Shown here one piece after another: positions 32,177-43,075 of a stretch of 64,000 nt of DNA. The stretch covers positions 62,001 to 126,000 of the forward strand of contig JAAEPF010000023.1 in assembly GCA_024222295.1 (NCBI GenBank), given 5' to 3'. Source of the stretch: Actinomycetes bacterium. GTDB lineage: Bacteria; Actinomycetota; Acidimicrobiia; Acidimicrobiales; Microtrichaceae. Each line of letters starts with the position of its first letter. Position 1 is the first letter of the stretch. The notes under the pieces were generated by a model. The model saw nothing but the letters and a program-made list of their open reading frames with translations, was not told where the DNA came from and ran no database searches. Position numbers and translations under genes: made by a program.

Positions 32177-33268
32177 GTGAAGTTCCGATGTGAGCGAGAC
32201 GTGCTGGTTGATGCGCTGGGCACCGCAGGCCGCGCCTCGACCACGCGCAACGTCCTGCCTGTCCTTTCCGGCCTGCGCCTCGCGTTGGAGGGCAACCGAC
32301 TGCAGATAACGGGCAGTGACCTGGACCTCACCATCACAGTCGCCATAGAGGTCGCGGGTGCGGCCGATGGTGTCGTCGTGTTGCCGGCCAAGCTCGCAGC
32401 AGACATCGTGCGGCACTTCGAACCCGGGGCCATCGAGGTGGATGCCTCCGGTGATCGACCCCGTGTCTCCGGTGGCCGCTCGGAGTTCTTCATCAATGCG
32501 ATGCCTGCCGATGAGTACCCGAGCCGGGCCGAGCCGACGGGTGAGTCGGTGACCCTCGCCGCGGGGGATCTTGCAGAGGGGCTCCGCCAGGTCGTCAAGG
32601 CAGCGTCGCGCGACGATTCCCGCCCGGTGCTCACCGGTGTGCTCATGACCGCGGAGGACGACGGTCTGCGACTCGTGTCGACCGACTCCTACCGGCTCGC
32701 GGTGCGTGACCTCCCCGGAGCAGCGGTGCTCAGGCCGGGCCAGCAGGTCCTGGTGCCCTCGCGTGCGCTGGACGAGGTCAGCCGGCTGCTCGAGGACGAC
32801 GCCGAGGTCACCATCGTGCTGGGCGAAAGCGACGTCACGTTCGAGATCGGCGAGCTGCACATCTCCACGAAGCTGATCATGGGTGACTTCCCCGACTACC
32901 GGAAGCTGATCCCTGCAACGACGCCCCAGGCCTTGATCATCGGTCGTCAGGCCCTGATGGATGCCCTGCGGCGTGTGAAGTTGATGGCCGCTGAGCACAC
33001 GCCGGTGCGGCTCAGCATGCGACCCGATCTCCTGGAGCTGCGTACGGTCAACACCGACCTCGGCGAGGCGGTGGAAGAACTGGATGCCAAGTACGACGGC
33101 GAGGAGTTGGCGGTCGCATTCAACCCGGAGTACCTGCTGCAGGGCCTCGAGGTGACCGTTGGCGACGAGGTCTCGATCGAGAGCACCGATGGCTCCAAGC
33201 CGGCCACGATGCGTTCCGTTGAGTCGGGCGAGTTCCTCTACCTGCTGATGCCCGTGCGGGTGTCCTGA
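32177..33268 (+). CDS. dnaN: DNA polymerase III beta subunit (sliding clamp)
   Basis: The ring-shaped clamp that gives polymerase processivity. Three clamp folds are visible in 363 residues: KFRCERDVLVDALGTAGRASTTRNVLPVLSGL at the start, SRDDSRPVLTGVLM in the second domain and FNPEYLLQGLEV near the end, finishing YLLMPVRVS as usual. It starts at GTG 32177; an in-frame ATG at 32153 would add eight residues without support. The oriC region lies directly before it, recF 16 bp after it. Confidence 0.97.
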   Translation: MKFRCERDVLVDALGTAGRASTTRNVLPVLSGLRLALEGNRLQITGSDLDLTITVAIEVAGAADGVVVLPAKLAADIVRHFEPGAIEVDASGDRPRVSGGRSEFFINAMPADEYPSRAEPTGESVTLAAGDLAEGLRQVVKAASRDDSRPVLTGVLMTAEDDGLRLVSTDSYRLAVRDLPGAAVLRPGQQVLVPSRALDEVSRLLEDDAEVTIVLGESDVTFEIGELHISTKLIMGDFPDYRKLIPATTPQALIIGRQALMDALRRVKLMAAEHTPVRLSMRPDLLELRTVNTDLGEAVEELDAKYDGEELAVAFNPEYLLQGLEVTVGDEVSIESTDGSKPATMRSVESGEFLYLLMPVRVS

Positions 33269-33284
33269 GCCGTAGCTGCACGGG

Positions 33285-34367
33285 GTGCTCGTACGCGAGC
33301 TCTGGTTGACAGACTTCCGCAGCTACGCCACCGCGCACCTGCTCGCTGCGGAGGGCACCTGTGTGATCCGCGGGCGCAATGGCGTAGGGAAGACCAACCT
33401 GCTCGAGGCGATCGGTTACCTGGCCACCCTGTCATCGTTTCGCGGTGCTCCCAACGAAGCACTGATCCGCGCGGGCGCCGACTCGGCGGTTGTGCGAGCA
33501 GAAGTGGAGGTGGAAGGCCGGGTGCAGCTGCTCGAGGCGGAGATCTCGCGCAACGGACGCAACCGGGTGCAGGTGAACCGCCAACGCCTTCGCCGAGCGT
33601 CGGACCTGCTCGGAACCCTGCGCGTGAGCGTGTTCTCGCCCGATGACCTGGAGTTGGTCAAGGGCGGGCCGTCGGGACGACGCAACCTGCTCGATGACCT
33701 CCTGGTGGCACTGCACCCTCGCAATCAGTCGGTCCGTTCGGACTGGGAGAAGGCCCTGCGGCAACGCAACGCCCTGCTGAAACAGGTCGGGGGTCGTCTC
33801 GACGAGTCAGCGGAGCTGACCCTCGAGGTATGGGATGACAAGGCTGCAGCAGCGGGGGAGGAACTCGCATCGCTGCGTAGCGCACTCGTGGAGAGACTCG
33901 CTCCCGCGGTGACCAGTGCTTATCGCGACATCGCTGGGGAGGAAGTCCCGGTGGAACTGGTCCGCGTAGCGGGCTGGAGCGGATCGTTGGCCGACGCTCT
34001 GCGGGCCGCTCGCAAGGACGACCTGCGCAGGGGCGTGACGACGGTCGGTCCCCACCGTGACGAGCTGAGTGTGCTGCTGGAGGCGATGCCGGCGCGAACG
34101 CATGCGTCACAGGGCGAGCAACGCTGCCTGGCCCTGGCGCTGAGACTCGCTTCGCACCGCGAGGTGGCGGAGGAGACGGGCACCCCTCCGGTTCTACTGC
34201 TCGACGACGTGTTCAGCGAACTGGATCCGAAACGCTGTGAAGCGCTGGTCGGGTCGTTGCCGGCCGGGCAGGCCTTCCTGTCGACCGCGGCGGTACTGCC
34301 CGAGGCCGTCAAGGCAGACCAGGAAGTGGAAGTGACGCCCGGGGAGCTCTCGCGGGTCTCCGACTAG
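33285..34367 (+). CDS. recF: DNA replication and repair protein RecF
   Basis: RecF is an SMC-like ATPase that loads RecA at gaps. Walker A is GRNGVGKTNLLEAI (residues 30-43); the ABC signature is SQGEQRCLALALRLA and Walker B is LLLDDVFSELD. DFRSYATAHL near the start is the RecF family signature. At 360 residues it is full length. Start GTG 33285, stop TAG 34367. It lies in the dnaA-dnaN-recF-DUF721-gyrB order. Confidence 0.95.
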   Translation: MLVRELWLTDFRSYATAHLLAAEGTCVIRGRNGVGKTNLLEAIGYLATLSSFRGAPNEALIRAGADSAVVRAEVEVEGRVQLLEAEISRNGRNRVQVNRQRLRRASDLLGTLRVSVFSPDDLELVKGGPSGRRNLLDDLLVALHPRNQSVRSDWEKALRQRNALLKQVGGRLDESAELTLEVWDDKAAAAGEELASLRSALVERLAPAVTSAYRDIAGEEVPVELVRVAGWSGSLADALRAARKDDLRRGVTTVGPHRDELSVLLEAMPARTHASQGEQRCLALALRLASHREVAEETGTPPVLLLDDVFSELDPKRCEALVGSLPAGQAFLSTAAVLPEAVKADQEVEVTPGELSRVSD

Positions 34368-34377
34368 CGTTGTGTCG

Positions 34378-34698
34378 ATGAGCCCGGAACCACTGCCGGG
34401 ACATCGTCCACCGGTGGGCCTGGGCGAGTCCCTCGGCCGACTGCAGCGCCTGATCGGCACAGCTCGGCCGGACAGCCTCGCGGTACTCGAGGAGCACTGG
34501 GAGCAGGTCATCGGCGCCCGTCTGGCGCGTCACTGCCGGCTGCATTCCCTTCAGCACGGAACGCTCGTGGTCACCACGGCGGAAGGCGCGGTAGCTGAGC
34601 AGTTGCGGTGGATGCAGAGCGATCTGGTGGCCGCTGCCAACGCGGTGCTGGGATCCAGCGAGATCAGCGACGTGCAGGTGCGTTCCAAGCCTGCCTGA
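34378..34698 (+). CDS. DUF721 (DciA-like) protein
   Basis: A 106-residue protein of the DUF721 family, which includes DciA, the loader of DnaB in many bacteria without DnaC. The domain reads WEQVIGARLARHCRLHSLQHGTLVVTTAEGAVAEQLRWMQSDLVAAAN, the usual KH-like core. No dnaC is seen, so a helicase-loading role is plausible. A GTG at 34372 could be an alternative start. It follows recF after 10 bp, the actinobacterial position. Confidence 0.88.
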   Translation: MSPEPLPGHRPPVGLGESLGRLQRLIGTARPDSLAVLEEHWEQVIGARLARHCRLHSLQHGTLVVTTAEGAVAEQLRWMQSDLVAAANAVLGSSEISDVQVRSKPA

Positions 34699-34798
34699 AC
34701 GCGGTTTGGAGCACTGGTCGGTGGCCCCTGGACGGACTGCCGCGCGGACGGTCGGCCGATGGTGTGCAGGCCGGTCGCGGCAGCCGCTTGTGGCACTG

Positions 34799-34826
34799 CC
34801 GGACCGGGTCGCGCGACCCGGTCCGG
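34799..34826. terminator. 28-bp perfect GC palindrome between DUF721 and gyrB
   Basis: CCGGACCGGGTC, GCGC and GACCCGGTCCGG form a perfect 12-bp stem with a self-complementary loop. It lies 100 bp after the DUF721 stop and about 30 bp before a likely gyrB -10 sequence (TACGAT, 34854-34859), so it can end the dnaN-recF transcript or act as a gyrB operator. Confidence 0.6.
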
Positions 34827-34837
34827 ATGCCGGTTGA

Positions 34838-36886
<2,049 letters not shown>

Positions 36887-36994
36887 GCCGCGATCGCGGA
36901 CGAGGTCTTCTCCATCCTGATGGGCGACGACGTCGACAGCCGAAAGCACTTCATCCAGTCCAACGCCGCAGATGTGCGCTTCCTCGACATCTGA
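36887..36994 (+). pseudogene. gyrB: detached in-frame C-terminal end of gyrB
   Basis: In the frame of gyrB and directly after the TAG, 35 codons translate to [20 protein letters not shown] then [15 protein letters not shown] and end at TGA 36992-36994. This matches the usual GyrB C-terminus. Its perfect preservation suggests recent origin of the stop, a sequencing error, or readthrough. Confidence 0.85.
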
Positions 36995-37040
36995 CGCCGG
37001 CATCCAGAAGCGACATCCCTGACCCGGAGCCCCCACACCG

Positions 37041-39590
37041 ATGAGTGACGAAAGCCCCAACGACGACGCCGAGCAGCCCGGCGAGGCAGCCGATGCGGTG
37101 CTCGGTTCCATCGACTCCATCGAGATCCAACAGGAGATGGAGCAGTCGTTCCTCGACTATGCGATGTCAGTCATCGTGTCGCGTGCCCTGCCCGACGCGC
37201 GCGACGGGCTGAAGCCGGTGCACCGCCGGATCCTGTGGGCAATGCATGACGCGGGGCTCCGTCCGGACCGCAACCACAAGAAGTCCGCGACCGTCGTCGG
37301 TGACGTGATCGGGAAGTACCACCCCCACGGCGACCAGGCCGTGTACGACGCACTCGTGAGGATGGGTCAGAGCTTCTCGCTGCGCCATCCACTCGTGGAT
37401 CCCCACGGCAACTTCGGTTCACCATCGGATCCCCCGGCGGCCTACCGCTACACCGAGTGTCGCCTGTCCAACATCGCCATGCAGATGCTCGCGGACATCG
37501 ACGAGGACACCGTTGACTTCGTGGCCACCTTCGACGGCTCCAACGAGGAGCCCGATGTACTGCCAGCGAGGTTCCCCAACCTCCTGGTCAACGGCAGCCA
37601 GGGCATCGCTGTGGGCATGGCCACCAACATCCCGACTCACAACCTCGGCGAAGTGATCGACGCCACCGTGCACCTTCTTTCGAATCCGGATGCCACCACC
37701 GATGACCTGATGGAGTTCGTCAAGGGTCCCGACTTCCCCACGGGGGGCCAGATCATGGGCCGCGCCGGACTGGTCTCGGCGTTCCGCACCGGCCGGGGTT
37801 CGGTCAAGGTGCGCGCCCGCGCCGAGATCGAGGAGGCGAAGAACAACGAGCGCATCGTCGTCAGCGAGATTCCGTACCAGACCTCGGTGGAGGGCATCTC
37901 GGAAAAGATCGCCGAGTTGGCCAACAGTGGCGTGATCGAGGGCATCCGCGAGATCCGTGACGAGCGCACCCGCGGTGAGACCCGTCTCGTCATCGAGTTG
38001 AAGCGCGACGCTCCGGGCAACGTGATCCTCAACAACCTGTTCAAGCACACTCCGCTTCAGACCACTTTCGCGGTGAACATGGTTGCCCTCGTTGATGGCG
38101 TGCCCCGCACACTCACCTTGCGCGATGCGCTCGTGCACTACGTCGCGCATCAGGTCGAGGTCGTCACCCGGCGTTCGGAGTTCCGCCTCGCCAAGGCACG
38201 GCGCAGGGCCCACATAGTCGAGGGATTCCTGAAGGCCCTCGACCTGATCGAGGAGATCATTGCCGCGATCCGCGCCTCGGCGGACCGCGCTGCGGCCATC
38301 GAGGCACTTCAGGTGGACGCGTTCGGGTTCTCCGAGATCCAGGCAACCGAAATCGTGGACATGCGGCTGTCCACCCTCACGAGGCTCGGGAGGGAGCGTC
38401 TCGAGGAGGAGCTGGAGGAACTGCGGGCAACCATTGCCGAGCTCGAGGCGATTCTGTCCGACGACGCCAAGCTTCGCTCGACCATCACCGAGGAACTGCA
38501 GGCCGTACGCGAGGAGTTCGCCACGCCGCGCAAGTCGTCACTGGAGCACGACGACGGCGACCTCGACGTGGAAGACCTCATCGACGACGAGGATGTCGTG
38601 GTGCTGATGACCGACCGCGGTTACCTCAAGCGCGTGTCGGCTGACGCGTTCCGCACGCAGGGCCGCGGTGGCCGCGGTGTTGCGGGCGCGAAGCTGGCCG
38701 ATGAAGACGTCATCACACACCTGATCTCCACCTCCGCGCATGCCTACCTGTTGTTCTTCTCCAACCGGGGCAAGGTCTACAGGCTCAAGGCACACCGGAT
38801 ACCCCAGCGTGACCGCACAGCAAAGGGCCAGGCGATCGTCAACCTGCTCAATCTGCATCCCGACGAGCGCATCGAAGCGATCATCGACACCCGTGACTAC
38901 GAGACGCAACGCTTCCTGTTCTTCGTGACGCGTAACGGTGTGGTCAAGAAGACCGCCTTCAACGCCTACGACAGCTCCCGTTCCGACGGTCTGATCGCGA
39001 TCAACCTGCGCGACGGCGACGAACTCGTGAGAGTGCTGCCGACATCGGGTGAGAACGACCTGCTGATCGTGACCAGAGGTGGGCGGGGGATCCGTTTCTC
39101 CGAAGGTGATGTGAGGCCCATGGGTCGAACGGCCAGTGGTGTGCGCGGAATCAAGCTGCGGGGCGATGACCATGTGGTCGGCGCCGACGCCGTGACCTCG
39201 CCCGAGGACGTGCTGCTGACCATCACCGATCAGGGCTTCGGTAAGCGTACGGACGTGTCCAACTTCAACGTTCAGGGCCGCGGCGGCCAGGGCGTGAGGG
39301 CTCATCGACTCCCCGAGGCACGAGGTGAGCTGCTCAATGGCTTTCTGGTCAACTCCGACGACGAGGTGTTGTTGATCACCGACACCGGGGTCGTCATCCG
39401 TACTGCCGTCACGGACATCTCCACCCAGGGGCGTGACGCTTCGGGTGTGCGGGTGATGTCCACCGGTGAGGACAGCCGCGTCGCCGCTGTCGCTCGGGTA
39501 CTCGCCACCGACGACGAGGGTGACGACGAAGGTGCAGTCGACGACGAGCCCGTCGTCGGGGATGAAGCCGGCGCCGACTCCGACGGCTGA
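37041..39590 (+). CDS. gyrA: DNA gyrase subunit A
   Basis: GyrA cuts and rejoins DNA. The breakage domain has [16 protein letters not shown] and the catalytic Tyr137 in YRYTE. The quinolone region reads [17 protein letters not shown], so Gln99 stands where E. coli has Ser83, while Asp103 (E. coli Asp87) is kept. The C-terminal beta-pinwheel has the GyrA box QGRGGRG, needed for negative supercoiling, and ends in an acidic Asp/Glu-rich tail. At 849 residues it is full length. It follows gyrB after 46 bp. Confidence 0.97.
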   Translation: MSDESPNDDAEQPGEAADAVLGSIDSIEIQQEMEQSFLDYAMSVIVSRALPDARDGLKPVHRRILWAMHDAGLRPDRNHKKSATVVGDVIGKYHPHGDQAVYDALVRMGQSFSLRHPLVDPHGNFGSPSDPPAAYRYTECRLSNIAMQMLADIDEDTVDFVATFDGSNEEPDVLPARFPNLLVNGSQGIAVGMATNIPTHNLGEVIDATVHLLSNPDATTDDLMEFVKGPDFPTGGQIMGRAGLVSAFRTGRGSVKVRARAEIEEAKNNERIVVSEIPYQTSVEGISEKIAELANSGVIEGIREIRDERTRGETRLVIELKRDAPGNVILNNLFKHTPLQTTFAVNMVALVDGVPRTLTLRDALVHYVAHQVEVVTRRSEFRLAKARRRAHIVEGFLKALDLIEEIIAAIRASADRAAAIEALQVDAFGFSEIQATEIVDMRLSTLTRLGRERLEEELEELRATIAELEAILSDDAKLRSTITEELQAVREEFATPRKSSLEHDDGDLDVEDLIDDEDVVVLMTDRGYLKRVSADAFRTQGRGGRGVAGAKLADEDVITHLISTSAHAYLLFFSNRGKVYRLKAHRIPQRDRTAKGQAIVNLLNLHPDERIEAIIDTRDYETQRFLFFVTRNGVVKKTAFNAYDSSRSDGLIAINLRDGDELVRVLPTSGENDLLIVTRGGRGIRFSEGDVRPMGRTASGVRGIKLRGDDHVVGADAVTSPEDVLLTITDQGFGKRTDVSNFNVQGRGGQGVRAHRLPEARGELLNGFLVNSDDEVLLITDTGVVIRTAVTDISTQGRDASGVRVMSTGEDSRVAAVARVLATDDEGDDEGAVDDEPVVGDEAGADSDG

Positions 39591-39598
39591 GGACCGGC

Positions 39599-39946
39599 GT
39601 GCAGGGGTCAGGTGATCGGTCTGCTGTAACCGTCCTGTCGGCTGTCGTGCTGGTCCTGGCCACTCTCGTGGTGCTGGCAGCGGCAACCCTCGGGGGAGGC
39701 TCCCTGCAGGTCGAGCGGGCACAGGCCGTGGCTGACGTGGCGGCACTTGCCGGCGCAGTCGGCGGGCAAGGCGCCGCCGAGGCTGTCGTGCTTGCCAACG
39801 ACGCAAACGTCGAGTCCTTCGACCGCATCGGCGCAACGGTCGTGATCGAAGTGGTCCATGGCAGGGCCGCCGCGGTTGCAGCGGCCCGACCCGAGCCTGG
39901 GTGGTCGCACCAGCGAGCAGGTGCCGCTGTAGGCTCGCACGGGTGA
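39599..39946 (+). CDS. short TadE/TadG-like membrane protein
   Basis: A 115-residue protein with one N-terminal helix (TVLSAVVLVLATLVVLAAATL) followed by QVERAQAVADVAALAGA and VLANDANVESFDRIGATVVIEV. This layout is that of the short TadE-like proteins of actinobacterial secretion clusters, although no other tad gene is near. It starts at GTG 39599, 8 bp after gyrA, and its stop overlaps the next start (GTGA), so it belongs to the gyrA transcript. Confidence 0.65.
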   Translation: MQGSGDRSAVTVLSAVVLVLATLVVLAAATLGGGSLQVERAQAVADVAALAGAVGGQGAAEAVVLANDANVESFDRIGATVVIEVVHGRAAAVAAARPEPGWSHQRAGAAVGSHG

Positions 39947-40524
39947 CCATGACCTCTGACAAGGGTGTTGACGACACACCGGAGCGCAGCGGCAAGAGCG
40001 GGACCGGCAATGAAGGTGGGCCTGCGAATCGTTCGCGTCCCGCTCCCGAGGACTCCGCACGTCGGCAGGCCGACAGTGGTGGGCGCCGCATTCTCGGATA
40101 CCGACGCCAGCGATTCGAGGCGCGCAAGGTCCGGCGCCTCGTGCGCCACATCGACCCGTGGTCCGTGCTCAAGCTGTCGCTTCTGGTGGCATTGTGCATG
40201 TGGGTCGTCGCACTGATCGCCTCGGTGATCATCTGGTCGGTGGCCAACAACACGGGTGCGTTGGCCAGTCTCGAGCGGTTCTTCAACGAGAACCTCCAGC
40301 TCGAGGACTTCGAGCTCACCGGTGACGTGCTGTTCCGACAGTTCGGGCTGATCAGCCTGTTGTTCTCACTCGGCTTCGCGGCGACGATGGTCGTGGCCTC
40401 GCTGGTGTTCAACCTCATCTCCGACATCATCGGTGGCGTGTGGGTGTCTGTCATCGAAGAGGAAACCGCCCGACCGATCGTGGACTTCGAGCCGGCGGCG
40501 CTGCCTTCCGAGGGCCGAAGCTGA
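39943..40524 (+). CDS. DUF3566 membrane protein
   Basis: A 193-residue protein like mycobacterial Rv0007, which also follows gyrA. A hydrophilic start of about 65 residues precedes the domain VRRLVRHIDPWSVLKLSLLVALCMWVVALIASVIIW, which holds the first membrane helix; the second is FGLISLLFSLGFAATMVVASLVFNLIS. GGVWVSVIEEE ends the domain. The role is unknown; a link to cell division has been proposed for relatives. Start GTG 39943 overlaps the TadE-like stop. Confidence 0.88.
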   Translation: MTMTSDKGVDDTPERSGKSGTGNEGGPANRSRPAPEDSARRQADSGGRRILGYRRQRFEARKVRRLVRHIDPWSVLKLSLLVALCMWVVALIASVIIWSVANNTGALASLERFFNENLQLEDFELTGDVLFRQFGLISLLFSLGFAATMVVASLVFNLISDIIGGVWVSVIEEETARPIVDFEPAALPSEGRS

Positions 40525-40600
40525 CTTCGTTGCCTACAGCCTGATTCGCTACGCTGGCGGACCGCCGCAAGGGTCAGGACATGATGGCCCGAGGCACTGC

Positions 40601-40674
<74 letters not shown>

Positions 40675-40705
40675 CGAACGCAACTCACCGCGAAGGGTGC
40701 TGATC

Positions 40706-40873
40706 GTGCGAGGACTGCCATGGGCCGCAGCTGCCATCGGAATCGGTGCCGTGATGGCCGTGGTGGCGAGGTTGCGGGGTAGCTCACCCGAGGCACCTGC
40801 GGTGGGTGGCTGGCGTGACCTCGAGCTCTCGACCGGTCCCGCATCGAGCCGGCCGGCGAGTGTGGAGCCCTGA
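40706..40873 (+). CDS. small membrane-anchored protein coupled to the next gene
   Basis: A 55-residue ORF starting at GTG 40706, nine bases after AAGGG. It has a short hydrophobic N-terminus (LPWAAAAIGIGAVMAVVARL) and a hydrophilic Ser/Pro-rich tail with GWRDLEL. Its TGA overlaps the ATG of the next gene (TGATG), which supports translation. Small proteins with a similar layout (DLW-39 type) follow gyrA/tRNA-Ile in other actinobacteria, but I cannot confirm homology. Confidence 0.5.
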   Translation: MRGLPWAAAAIGIGAVMAVVARLRGSSPEAPAVGGWRDLELSTGPASSRPASVEP

Positions 40874-41898
40874 TGGGAACCAGTGCCCGCGTTGCGATCC
40901 TTGGTGCCGGCGTAGTCGGTGGGCGGATGGCCCGCGAGATCCTGTCACCGGATCCGGCGATGTCGGTCGAACTCCACTCCAACGACCCGGATCGGCGCAA
41001 GGAACTGCGCAAGGTGTTCGGTGACCAGGTGACGGTCGGGGAATCAGCCGGTGACGTTGGCCCGGCTGTCGAGGTGGTTGTGCTCGCCGGCCACCAGGAA
41101 GGCCAGCCGGCAGCAGCACGGCGGCACGTCGAGGCCGGTCGGCATGTGATAGCGGTGGCTGATCGGCCCGACACCGTCGAGGCGCTCCTCGGCCTTGACG
41201 AAGTCGCTCGTGACCGGGCCAGGAGCCTGGTGGTGGGCGCCGCCTTCTCGCCCGGGCTGTCCTGCCTGTTGGCCAGGTTCGCTGCCGCCGGGCTCGACAC
41301 CGTCGATGAGGTTCACTTCGCGCGTCACGGCGCTGCGGGCCCGCTCTGTGCGGCCGATCGGCTGGCTGCGCTGCGGCGTCCGGTCCGCGAGTGGCGCGAC
41401 GGCACGTGGACGGTTCACCGGGCAGGATCGGGTCGCGAGCTGTGCTGGTTTCCGGATCCGGTGGGCGGCGCGGATGCGTACCGTGCTGCCACGGCCGAGC
41501 CGTTGCTCGCCGTGGAGTCCTTCGTCGACATCAACAGATCATCGGCCCGGGTCGTGCTGTCGCGATGGGACCGGATGACCCAGTATCTGCCTGTGTTGCT
41601 CCCTGCACCGCCAGAGGGCGGGATGGGAGCCATCCGAGTGGAGGTGAGGGGTTCCGAAGGCGGTAGCCGCGCGTCGCGGGTGCTGGGCGTGCTCGACCGA
41701 CCAGGGGTGGCGGCAGCTGCTCTCGGCGCCGAGGTGGTCAAGGACCTACTTGCAGGCCTGGCGCCCGTGGGAGCACACGGCCTTTCCTCCTGGCCCGACG
41801 TGGCCGGCATGCTGGCGCGCCTGCGGGTGAGGGGCGTGCGAGTGGCGGTGCTCCAGGGCAGCGAGGGCGGGTCCTGGGTCGGCACGGCTGGGAGCTGA
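40873..41898 (+). CDS. saccharopine-dehydrogenase-like NAD(P)-binding protein
   Basis: A 341-residue oxidoreductase-like protein. The Rossmann fold is VAILGAGVVGGRMAREIL (residues 6-23), followed by VVVLAGHQEGQPAAARRHVEAGRHVI and VVGAAFSPGLSCLLARFAAAG, the typical run of saccharopine-dehydrogenase-like proteins. Beyond residue 150 it has no motif I can name. It may use a cofactor without being a true lysine-pathway enzyme. It is translationally coupled to the 55-residue ORF. Confidence 0.78.
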   Translation: MGTSARVAILGAGVVGGRMAREILSPDPAMSVELHSNDPDRRKELRKVFGDQVTVGESAGDVGPAVEVVVLAGHQEGQPAAARRHVEAGRHVIAVADRPDTVEALLGLDEVARDRARSLVVGAAFSPGLSCLLARFAAAGLDTVDEVHFARHGAAGPLCAADRLAALRRPVREWRDGTWTVHRAGSGRELCWFPDPVGGADAYRAATAEPLLAVESFVDINRSSARVVLSRWDRMTQYLPVLLPAPPEGGMGAIRVEVRGSEGGSRASRVLGVLDRPGVAAAALGAEVVKDLLAGLAPVGAHGLSSWPDVAGMLARLRVRGVRVAVLQGSEGGSWVGTAGS

Positions 41899-42114
41899 GC
41901 TGGCAGTTCAGCACCTGACCATTGCCTTCTGGCAGCACCGATCATCACTGTCAGTGGGCAGTTCGCGATATTCCGCTCAAGATCTGGGACGGGCGGTCCG
42001 AAGCTACTCACAGAGAGTGAGCGATGGCTTTGGCGCGAAAAAACTCGGGAAATCGCTAAAGGAGTCAGGTCGCGCGCGCCGATGACTGCTGCATCGAGTC
42101 CCAAAGGGGTCGTC

Positions 42115-43014
42115 ATGCCAGTGAAGTCGCCAGTACGCACCGAAGCCGAGATCTCCCGGTTGATCGAGGAGAACCTCTCACTCGTCAACCACGTGGTCTT
42201 CCAGGTCGCAGTTCACTTTCCTCGACACGTGGATCGCAATGAGTTGATCAACGCCGGTGCCATCGGTCTGGTCGAAGCCGCCAAGCGCTATGACGAAGCA
42301 CGCGGCGTGCCATTCAACCGTTTCGCCGCCCAACGCATCCGCGGTGCAATCATCGACGCCGTGCGGTCCGCTGACTGGGCACCTCGATCGGTTCGCAAGC
42401 TCGCCCGCCGCCTCGCCGCCGCAGAACAGTCGCTGTCGGGCCGACTCGGCCGCCCGCCGAGCCTCGGCGAGACCGCTGGTGAGCTCGACATGACACCGGA
42501 GGAGCTACACGCCCTACGCGACCGCATCTTCCGTTCCGTCGTCCTCGCATTCGAACACGTCGTCGGTGACCCCGACGATGACGACCTGACGCTTGTCGAC
42601 GTTCTGGCCGACGACGGGCGCGAGCCCGACGCCGAGCTCGAGGAACGCGAACTCAAGGCCTACCTGCGAGAGGCGATTGCCCACCTGCCCGAGCGCCACC
42701 GCCTCATCATCCTCGGCTACTTCATCCAAGATCGCACCAGCGCCGACCTCGCCCGCTTCCTTGGTGTGACCGAGTCGAGGGTCTCGCAGATGCGCAGCGA
42801 GGCACTGGGCATGCTCAAGCGTGGCATCGAAGCTCAGTACGAAGGCACCATGACCTCCGAGCCGGAGGGCCTGGTCGAGCGTCGTCGGGTCGCCTACGCC
42901 CGCCGGATCGAGGCCACGTCGCAGCCGGGCGAGCGTATCTCGGAGCGCCAGGATCCCGACAGCGACGATGCATTCTGCGAGGAAATCGACCGTCTCCTCG
43001 AAGTGGTCGGCTGA
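42115..43014 (+). CDS. WhiG/FliA-type RNA polymerase sigma factor
   Basis: A group III sigma factor of the WhiG/FliA branch. Region 2 is ENLSLVNHVVFQVAVHFPRHVDRNELINAGAIGLVEAAKRYD with FNRFAAQRIRGAIIDAVRSADWAPRSVRKLAR; region 3 includes LGRPPSLGETAGELDM and region 4 LPERHRLIILGYFIQDRTSADLARFLGVTESRVSQMRSEAL. About 50 extra residues, charged, follow region 4. ATG 42115 is preceded by AAAGGGG at 5 nt; ATG 42082 in frame would add 11 residues. Its upstream region (41899-42081) has a small CTCAC/GTGAG hairpin near 42007-42021. No flagellar or sporulation genes are near. Confidence 0.9.
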   Translation: MPVKSPVRTEAEISRLIEENLSLVNHVVFQVAVHFPRHVDRNELINAGAIGLVEAAKRYDEARGVPFNRFAAQRIRGAIIDAVRSADWAPRSVRKLARRLAAAEQSLSGRLGRPPSLGETAGELDMTPEELHALRDRIFRSVVLAFEHVVGDPDDDDLTLVDVLADDGREPDAELEERELKAYLREAIAHLPERHRLIILGYFIQDRTSADLARFLGVTESRVSQMRSEALGMLKRGIEAQYEGTMTSEPEGLVERRRVAYARRIEATSQPGERISERQDPDSDDAFCEEIDRLLEVVG

Positions 43015-43075
43015 GCGACCTACAGCGATCTCACGTGCGCCGGCCCGACGGTCGGCCGCCCGGCCTCGGTCAGCT

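Noticed and set aside
38538-40454. 638-codon open frame opposite the 3' end of gyrA and beyond
   Set aside because: It covers gyrA, the TadE-like gene and DUF3566 on the other strand; the composition is that of antisense sequence.
40675-40872. tRNA-Ala expected after tRNA-Ile
   Set aside because: The sequence after tRNA-Ile holds a small ORF and no second cloverleaf.
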